Shown piece after piece: positions 23,021-35,701 of a DNA stretch of 64,000 bases. The position numbers were made by a program, and so were the translations under genes. Position 1 is the first letter of the stretch. Each line of letters starts with the position of its first letter. This DNA is from Dasypus novemcinctus (lineage: Eukaryota > Chordata > Mammalia > Cingulata > Dasypodidae): assembly GCF_030445035.2 (NCBI RefSeq), contig NC_080689.1, forward strand, positions 19,373,278 through 19,437,277, read 5' to 3'. The notes under the pieces were generated by a model, which saw only the letters and a program-made list of their open reading frames with translations, did not search any database and was not told the origin of the DNA.

Positions 23021-24801
23021 CAACAATGAAACCTAATATATTGCCAAATTCAAGTAATAGAAAATTGAAATGTAGTGATGGGTTTTAAGTTTAGATATAG
23101 AATACATATTAATTTAGAAATACTAAAAGTAAAAATAAATTGGGGTATTTAAAAAGTGAAAAATATTATAAAGCTTTGTTTTTAATGTTTTGCCTTTCAT
23201 CACTGTAACAGGTGTTGCCCTGTATGTACAGTGGCAAGGCACTTTCTTCCTCAGGGTCTACATTCTTTTTTTTTTTTTTTAATTTTTAATTTTGTCTTCA
23301 AAAAAGTTTTAGATTACAGTAATTCACATATACAATGTAAGGGAATTCCCTATATCCAACATCAAACCCTTTTTCCCCTTCCCTAGCAATGATCTTTTTA
23401 CATGTTCAAGTTGTATTTGCTGCAGCTGATGTACAGATTTTGAAACAGTTATCAAACATGGTTCCATTTTGGTTTACATTACGGTTTATATTTTAGACTG
23501 TACAAATTTCTAAATTTTTAGTTTCCTTATGTTTTACATTATGGTTTACATTTTAGCTTACAGACTTTTATACATTTTTTATGTAAGTTAACATGTCCTA
23601 TATCCATCATTAAATGATCTTGTGGAGCACTTCCATTGCTCCCCAATTACCCTGCTTCCATCTATTCTCTACCTCTCTCCACCTCCCCTCAGGGTCCACA
23701 GTGACAATCAATCTTCACTACTTGAGGGACCAGATTTACAGATACTTACAACAATGCTGAGAGCTTGACATACTAGACTACCCTAACCCATTGGGAGCCA
23801 CCAATCCTCTCGAGACACAATTCCCTCTGTTTGAGAAGATCAGGTCTCCCCAGGATGTGGGAACACCTTCACACTCATTGTATGGGTTTCCACCCAATGA
23901 TATAACACACTATGACAGAATGAGCATTCAGACACTCCCTAGAAGCCTGCCCATGTGCCAGATGCCCCCCCCTTAAGCACCTTAAACATGTAATCCTGCC
24001 TTATTATATTTTCTAAAGAGTTTTCTCAACATTGTAGTTTCAACTATATACCTGACAGTCTCTCCTATTCAACTGTCCCCCCAACCCTCCCCCAATTCCT
24101 TGAGCTATCTGACCCATCCTCCCAACCCTAGCCCCCCTCAAGCCCGCAAAGCCCCACCCAAAGTTATCCCTGTGCCTCCAGCTTATCATAGACTTCACCT
24201 ATGTAGCATCAGTTCACAACCTTCCTCTCCCCCCGGCCCCCAAAATTCCTTTAAGCCTATCTTCCAGTTTCTAGCTCTCTGAGACAGGTTGGTTTGCTTA
24301 TTTCATATCAGGGATTTGTCCTTGATATGAAAAATGTCCTTCAATGTTTGGCTTACTTCACTCAACATAAGGTCCTCAAGAGTCGTGCATGTTATCACAT
24401 GTGTTTGTACTGTATTCCTTCTTATAGCTGAGTAGTAGTCCATTGTATGTATATACCATGTTTTATCCATTCATCTGTTGATGGACATTTTGGTTGATTC
24501 CAACTTTTGGCAATAGTGAATAATGCTGCTATGAACGTTGGTGTGCATACATTGGTTTGTGACCTTATTTTCAATTCTTCTGGGTATATACCCAGCAGTG
24601 GAATTGCTGGGTCATATGGCAAATCTATGGGTAACTTTTTGAGAAATAACCAGACTGTCCTCCAGAATAGCTGGATCCTTCTGCATTCCCACTAGCAGTG
24701 GATGAGTGTTCCCATTCCTCCACATCCTCTCCAACACTTGTAGTCTTCTGTGTTTTTTTTTTGATAGCTGCCAGTCTTATGGGAATGAGATGGTATCTCA
24801 T

Positions 24802-25170
24802 GGGAAGCGGATGTGACTCAACTGATAGAGCTTCCATCTACCATATGGGCCCATGTGGTGAGCTGGCCCATGTGCAGTGCTGCCGTGAGAAAGGAGTGCT
24901 GTACCATGCAGGGGTTTCCCCCGCATAAGGGAGCCCCACGTGCAAGGAGTGGACCTCACACTGAGCCGCCCCATGGAAAAAGCACAGCCCACCCAGGAGT
25001 AGCACCACACACAAAGAGAATTGACGATGCAACAAAAAGAGACACAGATTCCTTGTGCAGCTGACAAGAATACAATCGGACACAGAAGAACACACAGCAA
25101 ATAGACACAGAGAGCAGACAAGGGGGGGATGAGAAGGGGAGAGAAATAAAAAAATAAATCTTAAAAAAAT
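24802..25170 (+). mobile_element. DAS-SINE in L1 ORF2, sense
   Basis: The head TGTGACTCAACTGATAGAGC lacks most of the B-box region (the unit is shortened after 'catatggg'). The body and A-rich tail are normal. The TSD GATGGTATCTCAT recurs after the tail as GATGGTAATCTTAT. Confidence 0.85.
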
Positions 25171-25213
25171 ATATGATGGTAATCTTATTGTAGTTTTTTG
25201 TTGTTGTTCTTTT

Positions 25214-25574
25214 TCAAGATTTTATTTATTTATTTAATTCCCGCCCCTCCCCCGGTTGTCTGTTCTCTGTGTCTATTTGCTGTGTCTTGTTTCTTTATCC
25301 GCTTCTGTTGTCCTCAGCGGCCCGGGAAGTGTAGGCGGTGCCATTCCTGGGCAGGCTGCACTTTCTTTCGTGCTGGGTGGCTCTCCTTACGGGGCGCACT
25401 CCTTGCATGTGGGGCTCCCCTACACGGGGACACCCCTGCATGGCACGGCACTCCTTGCGCATCAGCACTGCACATGGGCCAGCTCCACACGGGTCAAGGA
25501 GGCCCGGGGTTTGAACCACGGACCTCCTATGTGGTAGACGGATGCCCTAACCACTGGGCCAACTCCATTTCCCT
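25214..25574 (-). mobile_element. DAS-SINE in L1 ORF2, antisense
   Basis: It is a complete reversed copy with a T-rich left end and the tRNA-like head at 25500-25574 ('ccctaaccactgggccaact'). ATTGTAGTTTTT flanks both sides, at about 25187 and 25579. Confidence 0.92.
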
Positions 25575-28500
25575 CATTGTAGTTTTTATTTGCATTTCCC
25601 TAATAGCTAGTGTTTTGAGCATTTTTTTCATGTGCTTTTTAGCATTTGTATTTCTTCTTTGGAGAAGCGTCTTTTCAAATCTTTTTCCCATTTTTTAAAT
25701 GGGTTGTTTGTCTTTTTATTTTTGAGATATAGGAGTTCTTTACATATGCAGGATATAAGTCTCCTATCAGATATATGGTTACCATATATTTTCTCCCATT
25801 GGGTAGGCCCTCTTTTCACTTTCTTGACAAACTCCTTTGAGGTGCAAAAGGCTTTAATTTTGAGGAACTCTTATTTATCTATTTGTTCTTTTTCTGTTTG
25901 TGCTTTGGGTGTGAAGTTCATGAAGCCATTTCCTATTACAAGGTCCTGTAGATGCTTCCCTACATTGTTTTCCAATGTCTTTATGGTCTTGGCTCTTACA
26001 ATTTAGGTCTTTGATCCCTCTTGAGTTGATTTTTGTATAAGGTGTTTGATGGTAATCCTCTTTCCTTCTTTTACATTTGAATATCCAATTCTCTAGGCAC
26101 CATTTGTTGAAGAGGCCATTCTCTCCCAGTTGAGTGGGCGTGGTGGCCTTGTCAAATATCAGATGACTGTATATATGAGGACCTATATCAGAACTCTCAA
26201 TTCAGTTCCATTGGTCAGTGTGTCTATCCTTGTGCCAATACCATGTCATTTTCACTACTGTAGTATGTTTTGAAGTCAGGTAGTGTGATTCCTCCAATTT
26301 CATTTTTCTTTTTCAGTATGTCTTTGGCTTTGGGGCCTCTTACCTTTCCAAATAAATTTCATAGTTTTTCTAGTTCATTAAAAAATGCTGTGTTGATTTT
26401 TATTGGGATTGCATTGAATCTGTAGATCAGTTTTGGTAGGATAAACATCTTAATAATATTTAGTCTTCCTATCTATGAACAGGGAATATTCTTCTATTTA
26501 TTTAGGTCTTCTCTGATTTCCTTGAACAGTGTTCTGTAATTTTCAGTGTATAAGTCTTTTACATCTTTAGTTAAATTTATTCCTAGGTATTTGATTTTTT
26601 TATTTACTATTGTAAATGGTATTTGTTTCTTGATTTCCTCAGATTGCTCATCATTGGTGTACAGAAATGCTACTGATTTTTGTGTATTGATCTTATAACC
26701 TGCGACTTTATTGAACTCATAAATTCTAGAAGCTTTGTTTCAGACTTCTCAGGGCTTTGTATGTATAGGATCATGTCATCTGCAAATAGTGACATTTTGA
26801 CTGCTTCCTTTCCAATTTGGATGCCTTTTATATCTGTTTCTTGCCACAGTGCTCAAGCAAGTACTTCAAACACAATGTTAAATAGAATGGGTGATAGTGG
26901 ACATCCTTGTCTTGTTCCTAATTTTAGAGGGAAAGATTTTAGAATTTCACCATTGTAAATTATGTTAGCTGTGGGTTTTTCATATATACCCTTTATCATG
27001 TTCAGAAAGTTTCCTTCTATTCCTATCTTTTGCAGTGTTTTTATCATGAAAGGGTGCTGTATTTTGTCATACTTTTTCTACATCTATAGATATGATCATG
27101 TGGTTTTTCCCCTTCATTCTGTTTATGTGGTGTATCTTATGTTGAACTATCCTTGCATACCAGGAATGAAACCCACTTGGTCGTGGTGTATAAGTTGTTT
27201 AATGTGTTGTTTAATACAATTAGCAAGTATTTTGTTGAGGATTTTCGCATCTAGGTTCATTAGAGATTGGTCTGTAATTTTCCTTTCTTGTGGTGTCTTT
27301 GTTTGGCTTTGGTATTAGGGTAATGTTGGCATCATAAAATGAGTTAGGCAATGTTCTGTCTATTTCGATGTTTTGGAAGAGTTTAAGCAAGATTGGTGTT
27401 AGTTCTTTCTGGAATGTTTGGTGGAATTCGCCTGTGAAGCCATCTGGCCCACAGTTCTTCTTAGTTGGCACATTTTTAATGACTGATTCTATCTCTTTAC
27501 TTGTGAGTGGTTTGTTGAGATCATCAATTTCTTCTTTCATCAATGTAGGCTGCTTATGTGTGTTTAGGAATTTGTCCATTTCCTCTAAATTGTCTGTCTT
27601 GTTGGAATATAGTTTTTCAAAATATCCTCTTATGATAGTCTTTATTTCAGTGGAGTCAGTGGTGATATACCATTTCTTATTTCTTGTTTTGTGTATTTGC
27701 ATCTTCTCTCTTTTTTCTTTGTTAGTCTAACTAAGGGTTTGTCAGTTTTATCGATCTTCTCAAAGAACAAGCTCTTTGTTTTGTTTATTTTTTTGAGGGC
27801 TTTCTTATTTTCTACTTCATTTAGTTCTGCTCTGATATTAGTTATTTCTTTCCTTTCTTTGGGGTTAGTTTTTTGTTTTGTTTTGTTTTGTTTTTTTACT
27901 AATTCCTCCAATTGTGCAGTTCTTCAATTTTAGCTCTTTCTTCTTTTTTGATGTATGAATTTATGGCCATGAATTTTCCTTGCAGTAAAGCTTTTGCTGC
28001 AACCCATAAGTTTTGTTATGTTGTGTTATCATTTTCAGTAGTTTCAAGGTAGTTATTGATTTCTGTTGAGATTTATTCCTTCACCCACTGTTTTTCTAAG
28101 AGTGTGTTGCTTAACTTCCATATTTTGGTGCCAAATCTGGGTCTCTGGCCCTTGCAGATTTCCAGCTTCATTCCATTGTGGTCAAAGAAATTATTTTGTG
28201 TCATTTCAATCTTTCTGAATTCATTGAGACTTTCTTTCTGACCTCGCCTGTGGTCTATCTTGGAGAATGATCCATGTGCACTTGAGAAGAATGTATATCC
28301 TGCTGTATTTGGGTGTAATGTTCTGTCTATGTCTATTATGTCCAGATACTCTAATATATTGTTCAAAGTCTTTGTTTCTTTATTGATTCTCTTTTGAGAT
28401 GTTCTCTCCAGTGGTGATAGTGGTGTGTAAAAGTCCCCCACTATAATTGTAGAGGCATGTATTCCTTCCCTTAGTTTTTCCAGTTTGCCTCACATATTTG

Positions 28501-29072
28501 GAGGCACCCTAGTTAGGGGCATAAATGTTTATGATTGTTCTTTCTTCTTGAAAGATTATCCCTTTCACTAATATGTACTGTCAATCTTTGTCTCTCACAA
28601 TAGTTTTGCATTTAAAGTCTATTTGTCCAATATTAATATAGCTACTGCTGCCCTTTTTTGGTTAATGTTTGCCTGTAAGATTGTTTTTCAGCTGTTCACT
28701 TTCAATCTCCTTGAATCACTGGGTCTAAGATGTGTTTCTTATAGACAGCATATAGATGGGTCATATTTCCTTATCCAGTCTTCCAATCTGTGTCTCTTAA
28801 CAGTTTAATCCATTGACATTCACTGTTATTACTTTCAAGGAATTACTTATATTAGCCATATTTTCTTTGGCTTTGTGTTTGTCATATGTTGTTTTTTTCT
28901 CTCTCTCTTTTTGTCATTTTAGTTCTTACACTCTCTTCCAAGTCTGTCTCTCCTGTTTTTTTCTTTCCTCCTGCAGAATTCCCTTTAGTATTTCTTCAAA
29001 GACAGGTTTCTTGTTGGCATACTCTCTTAGTTTCTGTTTATCTGTAAATATTTTGAACTCTCCATCATTTTT

Positions 29073-29479
29073 TAAAGATTTATTTATCTATTTCTCTCCC
29101 CTTCCCCCCCCCACCCCAGTTGTCTGGTCTCTGTGTCTATTTGCTGTGTCTTCTTTGTCCGCTTCTGTTGTTGTCAGTGGCACAGGAATCTGTGTTTCTT
29201 TTTGTTGCATCATCTTGTTGTGTCAGCTCTCCATGTGTGCGGCACCATTCCTGGGCAGGCTGCACTTTCTTTCACGCTGGGTGGCTCTCCTTACAGGGCA
29301 CACTCCTTGCGCGTGGGGCTCCCCTACACAGGGGACACCCCTGCATGTCACGGCACTCCTTGCATGCATCAGCACTGCACATGGCCCAGCTCCGCACGGG
29401 TCAAGGAGGCCCAGGGTTTGAACCGTGGACCTCCTATGTGGTAGATGGATGCCCTAACCACTGGGGCAAGTACACCGCC
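29073..29479 (-). mobile_element. DAS-SINE between L1 ORF1 and ORF2, antisense
   Basis: The reversed body and head end at 'ccctaaccactggggcaagt'. The duplication TCCATCATTTTT is present at 29061-29072 and 29480-29491, both in L1 ORF1 sequence. Confidence 0.92.
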
Positions 29480-29483
29480 TCCA

Positions 29484-30390
29484 TCATTTTTGAACGCTAG
29501 CTTTGCTGGATAGAGTATTCTTGGTTGGAAATTGTTTTAGTACCTTGACTATGTCATACCACTGCCTTCTTGCCTCCATGGTTTCAGATGGGAAATCAGC
29601 ACTTAATCTTATGGAGCCTCCCTTGTATGCGATGGTTCTCTTTTCTCTTGCTGCTTTTAGCATTTTCCCTTTGTCTTGTGCATTGGATAATTTCACAAGT
29701 ATATGTCTTGGGGTAGACCTGTTGGGATTTATGCTATTTGGGTGTGTTTTGCTTCCTGGACATGTACATGCATCTCCCACAATAAATTTGGGAAGTTTTC
29801 AGCCATTATTTCCTCCAACACCCTTTCTGTCCCCTTTCTCTTCTCTTCTCCTGGATGCCTATAATGCATTTTGCATTGTCATTCAGGTCCCTAAGTCCCT
29901 GCTGGATTTTTTTCTATCTTTTTATCAATCAATTCTACTATCTATTTGATTTCAAATGTACTGTCTTCCACATCACTAATTCTTTCCTCTGCCTCTTCAA
30001 ATCTGCTGTTATTTGCTGAGTGAATCTTATTTCTTGGATTGTGCTGTTAATCCCCATCATATCCGTTATCTTTTTGTGTATGATTACAATTTCTTTTGTA
30101 TGCTCTCCAAGTGTTTTCTTAATATCTTTAATCTCTTACTTCACTTCATTAAATTGGTCCATGATATATGTTTTGAGAGCTTTAATTAGTTGTTTGATGT
30201 TCCACTCCTCTTCCTGGTTTTTAATTTGTTTATGGGATTGGGTCATCATTTCCTGATTATTGGTATGGTTTGTAGTTTTTTGTTGCTGTCTGGCCATTAT
30301 TTTATCTTGTTGGGTTTATTCAGTTGATTAGCTTCTTCATCTCAGGGTTTAATTAGTTGTTGTTTTTGTGTGTGTGGTAAGTCTTCTCTT
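29484..30390 (-). pseudogene. L1 ORF1 remains
   Basis: The - strand reads PRHILVKLSNAQDKGKMLKA, AREKRTIAYKGGSIRLSADF and PSETMEARRQWYDIVKVLKQ, the RNA-binding C-terminal region of L1 ORF1p. The upstream coiled-coil part toward 30390 is broken by stops. The SINE at 29073 removes the C-terminal end. Confidence 0.85.
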
Positions 30391-32054
30391 TGTCACTTTG
30401 TTCTTCTTATTCTATTTTCTTGTTTTTGGCTAAGTTCCCTTGAAGGAAAACATTAGGGCCAGAGAAAGCAAAAGGGGTAAGAAAAGAAAAATATAATAGT
30501 AGTATTGATAGTGAATGTTAGCAGAAGAACCATGTGAGATCCAGGAGAATGGATATTGAACTCATATAAGCTGTATAGAGTTATAACAGTAAAAAAGTGG
30601 AATATCTATAATGAGATAGTAAACTGAATATGGGGAGGAATATAGTATGAATTAAAAGGCCAGTATGGTCAGGAGAGAGGGAAAGAGAAAAGAAAGGACA
30701 ATAATATGAAGAGTGAATAAAAGACAGAAAACAGAATAGAAGTATTAGAGATAAAAAGGTCAGAATATTAGGGGCTTAACAAAGAGAGGTGGAATGTAAG
30801 AGAAACAATAAATGATAGAGGATAGAAAGATGTAAAGGAAAGGGGATAGTATTGGTAGCCAAAATCAGCACACACAGCAAAGAGGAAATTGAGGATGAGA
30901 AAGCACAGCAAATAAGAAATGCTTCCTGCAGCACCTAATATAAGAAAAAGAAGAAAGAAGAAAAAAAAGGTGGGGGGGAGGAAAGAGGGAAAAAAAAAAC
31001 TAGAAAAAGAGAAAGGGGAAAAAAGGGCCATGGGGGGGACAAAGAGGAAAAAAACAAGAAAACAAACCAACAAAAAAAACATGGCGTTAAGCAAGGAATC
31101 CTGTTTGCAATTGAATAAACTGCTTAGGAGTCTGACCTTCCCCCTTTTTCCCTTCCTCATTTCCCTCTCTCCCAGGGCAGTAGGAAGGCTGTGTGAGGGC
31201 TCCCATAGGAGATTCAAATGGGTCCCTGGTGAACCAACTCTCCTCAGAAAATAATGTCCCTTAATTTCTTGAGAGAGAGCACCCACCCCTTGCCAGGAAC
31301 CCTAAATATGCTATTGGAAATCTGTAAAGCACGTCCTACTGTCCCTTTCCCTTAGGTGTGCGATAAGGAGACTAGTTAACTTTCTGACTCTACCTTCTCC
31401 CAGACCGAGTTTCCTATCCCAGGGTGTTTATGTAAATTAGGTTCTCTCAGCAGATTCACCTCTCCTCTCTTCCTAGGCTCTCTCCAAATCAGCTGATATG
31501 CTCCTCCAAACTAAATAAAAGGGGGGCGGGCAGGAAATTGAACCTGCACTCCTTGGGCCCCTCTGCACTTCCCACCTAAATGCTCCCACTCCCAGAGTTA
31601 GTCCAAGACTGGAGGGCTAGGGCAATGCCGGATTTCTGGGAGTGCTGTGCTCAAGAAACATAGGCCCAGGAGAATGTGGGCTCAGGGTATGTAGGTCTGT
31701 GAAATATGGGTTGTGGGGGTCCAGGGAACACGAGCTTGGGGTTCACACTTTTGGGGAATACGGGGCTTAGGAATGCTGCCACATGACCAGCAGTTCTCAG
31801 GGAGCACTGCGGCACCTTAGCCCTAGGGGGAGGGATTTACCTTCCCAAGCTTCCATGTTCAGTTAGAAACTTACAGTTTTACCTTGAGCAAGCACTAATT
31901 TTGTTGCAGTCTCTCCAGATCAATGTCCAGACACCTCCTGCTTTGTAGGTTCCTAAAACAGCCCGCTCTGGCAGGATTCTGTCATCACTCAGCCGGTCCT
32001 TTGCAGGAGCGATGACGATGGTTTACTTACTCGGATGCCATCTTGCCCTCTTAA

Positions 32055-33330
32055 GAAACTTTGTTTTTAGAACAGTTTTAGTTTTACAGAAAAGTTGCAA
32101 AGATAGTACATAGAATTCCTATACGTTCCACAGCCAGCTTCCTGTATTAACATCTTTTTTTTAAGATTTATTTTTTATATATTTCTCTCCCCACCCCCAC
32201 CCTCAGTTGTCTATTCTCTGTGTCCATTCGCTGTGTTCTTCTGTGTCCACTTATATTCTTGTCAGCAGCACCAGGAATCTGTGTCTCTTTTTGTTGTGTC
32301 ATCTTGATGCATCAGCTGTCTCTGTGTGCGGCGCCACTCCTGGGCAGGCTGCGCTTTTTATGCGCAGAGCACACTCTTTACGCATGGGGCTCCCCTATGC
32401 AAGGGACACCCCTTATTGGCATCAGCACTATGCATGGGCCAGCTCACCACACAGGCCAGGAGGCCCTGGGTTTGAACCCTGGACCTCCCATGTGGTAGGC
32501 GGACACTCTATCAGTTGATCCAAATCCACTTCCCCTGTATTAACATCTTAAATTAGCATGGTACATTTTTCACCATTAATAAACCAATATGGATTTATAA
32601 TTTTTAAAGTCCATATGCTAACCAAGTTTTCTTGCTTTTTACCTCATGTCCATTTTCTATTCCAGAATCCCATCATGTCTCTTTAGGCTCCTCTGGGCTA
32701 TGACTGTTTTTCAGACCTTCTGTGTGTGTGTTCAATAATCTTGATATATTTGAATAGTACTTGTCATGTATTTAGTAGAATGTCCTGTAATTGGACTATT
32801 TCTGATGTTTTTCTCATGACTGGACTTGATTCAGTAGTTTTGGGGTTGAGGACCACAGAGATTAAGTACCATTTTCATTGCATCATATCAAGCATACATG
32901 TTATCACCCTGACTTAACCACTGTTAATGCTGACTTTGATTACCTGGCTGAGTACACTTTTTCCCCCTTTCTATACTATTACTAAGGAAGTTGCTATGGG
33001 CCAGTTATGCTTTACCTCCTTGAGATTGGAGTATCTATGTAAATGGATTTGGAATTTTTCTCTACATGAGATCTGTTTATTCTCCACCATTTATTTATTC
33101 AATCATTTATTTACATCAATGTGGAATAATTAAAATTTATTTTATACTTGGGTTAAAATCCAGTAGTACTGTATGCTTTTGCTCAAATATCCCAGCTTTG
33201 GCCTTTTGGGATCTCTTTCATTTGGTGCTTGTGTCCCTTTAACTTACCTCATCCCAACTTATTTTCTTTTTTAAAAAAAGTTTTAGCACTTCCTTACTTT
33301 CTGGCACTACACGATGCTCCAAGCACATCT
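32055..33330 (-). mobile_element. Older L1 3' UTR fragment, antisense
   Basis: It has the widely known reversed L1 3' sequence: 'gttttacagaaaagttgcaa', 'gatgtttttctcatgactgg' and 'ttcattgcatcatatcaagc'. It is interrupted by the SINE at 32158. Confidence 0.75.
32158..32536 (-). mobile_element. DAS-SINE, antisense
   Basis: This reversed copy has its head at 32500-32536 ('ctatcagttgatccaaatcc'). TGTATTAACATCTT is duplicated at both ends. Confidence 0.93.
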
Positions 33331-33550
33331 TGTATATTTCTCGTCTCAGTCCAAGAATCAGTCATTTCTCCAAAGCACTCTGGTTCCTTTTTGTTTTTTA
33401 AATGGTATTAGAAACTAAGATTTGGGTATCAGGTGTGCTTACTGCTACCTGAGTGTAGCTCTGGTATCATTGCCTCTAGACCTCAGCCGACAGGGCAAGG
33501 ACATATATGTGTCTTTGCTACACATAACTATAAATATTCTGTATTTTTAA
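33330..33550. other. Unassigned stretch
   Basis: This AT-rich sequence lies between the L1 fragment and the MLT1 LTR. I see nothing in it that I can name. Confidence 0.5.
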
Positions 33551-33552
33551 TA

Positions 33553-34038
33553 AACTGTTTTAGGCTGAATAATGGCCCCCAAATATAGCTAGGTTCTCAT
33601 CCCTGGAACCCCTGTGAATGTTACCTTTAATAGCAAAAATAACTTTGCAGATGTGATTAAGGTAATGATCTTGAAAGAGGGAGATTATCCTGGATTATTT
33701 AAGTGGTTCCTGTAAGTATCTACGTGTCCTTATAAAAAGGAGGCAGAGGGAGATTTTACTATACAGAGAAAAAGAAGGCAGTGTGATGATGATGAACGCA
33801 GAGAACAATTTGAAGATGCTATGCTCCTTGCTTTGAAGATGGAGGAAAGAAGGGACCATAAACCAAGGAATGTGACTGGAAAAGCTAGAAAAGACAGGAA
33901 ATCCCTTGATTTCTGCTCAGTGAATCCCTTTCGAGCCTCTGACCTCCAGAACTGTAAAAGAATAAATTTGTTTCAAGCCACCCAGTTTGTGATCATTTGT
34001 TATAGCAGCCATAGGAAGTTAATTAGCCATCTCTATTA
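33553..34038 (+). mobile_element. MLT1-type LTR (ERVL-MaLR), solo
   Basis: It starts 'aggctgaataatggccccca', then has 'ctttgcagatgtgattaagg', 'gagattatcctggattattt' and 'gacctccagaactgtaaaag', and ends 'agcagccataggaagttaat'. This is the classic order of an MLT1 LTR. The frame at 33821-34039 is part of it. Confidence 0.9.
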
Positions 34039-34270
34039 AGCTAAACATGAGTCCATACTGATGTCTCCACCTCTAATCCTTTACCATGTGGAAATTCCTG
34101 GCCTCCTTGCCTTGCATATCTGCAACTCCCAACCCCACAACTGGCTCCCCCTATCCACCATCTTTTTCCAGAACGTCCTCTAACTGGAATCACACACCAT
34201 GTAGACTTTTCAGACTGGCTTCTTTTGTGGCTTAAAATTTCTTTTTATGGTTGAATAATATTACTGGGTT
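34039..34270. other. Unassigned, possibly L1-derived stretch
   Basis: Diverged sequence with 'ttcagactggcttcttttgt', which recalls the antisense L1 3' region; 34666-34770 ('tttacctactaaaagacatc') may be its continuation after the SINE. The identity is weak. Confidence 0.4.
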
Positions 34271-34665
34271 TTTTTTAAAGATTTATTTATTTCCCCTTCC
34301 TCCCATTGTCTGTGCTCTGTGTCCATTCACTGTGTGTTCTGTATCCACTTGCATTATCAAGTGGCACTGGGATACTCTCTTTTTTGTTGCATCATCTTGC
34401 TCTCCATCAGCTCTCCATGTGTGCAGTGCTACTCCTGGGTGGGCTGTGCTTTTTTCCACGTGGGGCAGCTCTCCTTGCAGGGCGCACACCTTATGTGTGG
34501 GGCACCCCTACATGGGGGTGCCCCTGCATAGCATGTCACTCCTTGTGTACAGCAGCACTGTACGTGGGCCAGCTTACCACACGGGTCAGGAGTCCTTGGG
34601 GATTGAACCCTGGACCCTCCATATGGTAAATGGACACTTTATCAGTTGAACCACATCCACTTCCC
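34271..34665 (-). mobile_element. DAS-SINE, antisense
   Basis: This reversed copy has a T-run left end and its head at 34600-34665 ('tatcagttgaaccacatcca'). It is more diverged than most copies in the window. Confidence 0.9.
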
Positions 34666-34782
34666 AATATGGATGTGTCAATTTATCCATTTACCTACTA
34701 AAAGACATCTTGGTTGCTTCCAGTTTTGGGCTATCATCAAAGCTGCTGTAAACATTCACATGCTTATATCTCTCTCTCTTTT

Positions 34783-35152
34783 TTTTTTTAAGATCTATTT
34801 ATTTATTTAATTCCCCCACCTCTCCCCCGGTTATCTGTTCTCTGTGTCTATTTGCTGCGTCTTGTTTCTTTGTCTGCTTCTGTTGTTGTCAGCGGCACGG
34901 GAAGTGTGGGCGGCGCCATTCCTGGGCAGGCTGCACTTTCTTTCGCGCTGGGCGGCTTTCCTCACGGGCGCACTCCTTGCACGTGGGGCTCCCCCACGCG
35001 GGGGACACCCCTGCATGGCACGGCACTCCTTGTGCACATCAGCACTGCGCATGGGCCAGCTTCACACGGGTCAAGGAGGCCCGGGGTTTGAACTGCGGAC
35101 CTCCCATGTGGTAGACGGACACCCTAACCACTGGGCGAAGTTCGTTTCCCTA
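34783..35152 (-). mobile_element. DAS-SINE, antisense
   Basis: This reversed CpG-rich copy has its head at 35100-35152 ('ccctaaccactgggcgaagt'). TATATCTC flanks it on both sides. Confidence 0.93.
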
Positions 35153-35296
35153 TATCTCCTTTTTAATAATATTATTTGCGACTCTTTTCCCTTGATCAGT
35201 CATGCTTAACCTGTATAATTGTTATTCTTTTTTTTTTTTTTTTTTAGTTTTTTTTTTTTTATTGACTTTGTAATAATATTACATTAAAAATATATA

Positions 35297-35664
35297 TGGG
35301 GAAACGGACTTTGGCCCAGTGGTTAGGGCATCCGTCTACCATATGGGAGGTCCGCGGTTCAAGCCCCGGGCCTCCTTGACCCGTGTGGAGCTGGCCATGT
35401 GCAGTGCTGATGCGTGCAAGGAGTGCCGTGCCACGCAAGGGTGTCCCCCGCGTGGGGGAGCCCCACGCGCAAGGAGTGCGCCTGTGAGGAGAGCCGCCCA
35501 GCGTGAAAAGAAAGAGCAGCCTGCCCAGGAATGGTGCCGCCCACACTTCCTGTGCCGCTGACGACAACAGAAGCGGACAAAGAAACAAGACGCAGCAAAT
35601 AGACACCAAGAACAAACAACCAGGGGAGGGGGGGTAGGATTAAATAAATAAATAAATCTTTAAA

Positions 35665-35667
<3 letters not shown>
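35297..35667 (+). mobile_element. DAS-SINE, sense
   Basis: The head GGAAACGGACTTTGGCCCAG and GGTTCAAGCCCC is followed by the CpG-rich body and (AAAT)n. It is very close to the copies at 10583, 43641 and 48602, so it belongs to the same recent subfamily. A poly(T) of 20-plus bases lies just upstream at 35228-35260. Confidence 0.94.

Positions 35668-35698
<31 letters not shown>
35668..35698. repeat. (TA)n microsatellite
   Basis: About 15 uninterrupted TA units directly follow the SINE A-tail. The TSD side 'aaaatatatat' upstream suggests that the repeat grew from the target duplication. Confidence 0.95.

Positions 35699-35701
<3 letters not shown>

Larger units (their letters stand above)
24390..28862 (-). 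pseudogene. L1 ORF2 remains (endonuclease/reverse transcriptase)
   Basis: The frame starts near 28862 with MANISNSLKVITVNVNGL. It then passes the endonuclease region, [16 protein letters not shown] near 27280, the reverse transcriptase region, and the cysteine-poor C-terminal region ending near 24400. There are many in-frame stops, several frameshifts and two SINE insertions, so no protein can be made. Confidence 0.85.
23264..32051 (-). mobile_element. Full-length L1, antisense, decayed
   Basis: Read on the - strand, the element starts near 32051 with GAGGGCAAGATGGCATCC, the typical L1 5' start. A purine-rich 5' UTR (about 30400-32051), ORF1 remains (29484-30390), ORF2 remains (about 24390-28862), a long 3' UTR and a poly(A) (T run at 23266-23282) follow. 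ORF2 pieces include endonuclease (YTFFSSAHGSFSKIDH near 28300), reverse transcriptase ([20 protein letters not shown] near 26900) and the C-terminus (YDPAIPLLGIYPEE near 24600). Stops and frameshifts break both ORFs. Three DAS-SINEs are inserted: 24802, 25214 and 29073. Confidence 0.92.

Noticed and set aside
28813..29421. Longest open frame in the window (202 codons)
   Set aside because: It crosses from antisense L1 into an antisense SINE; neither half codes on this strand.
30919..31254. Lys/Arg-rich protein of about 111 residues
   Set aside because: It lies in the purine-rich 5' UTR of the antisense L1; low-complexity translation.
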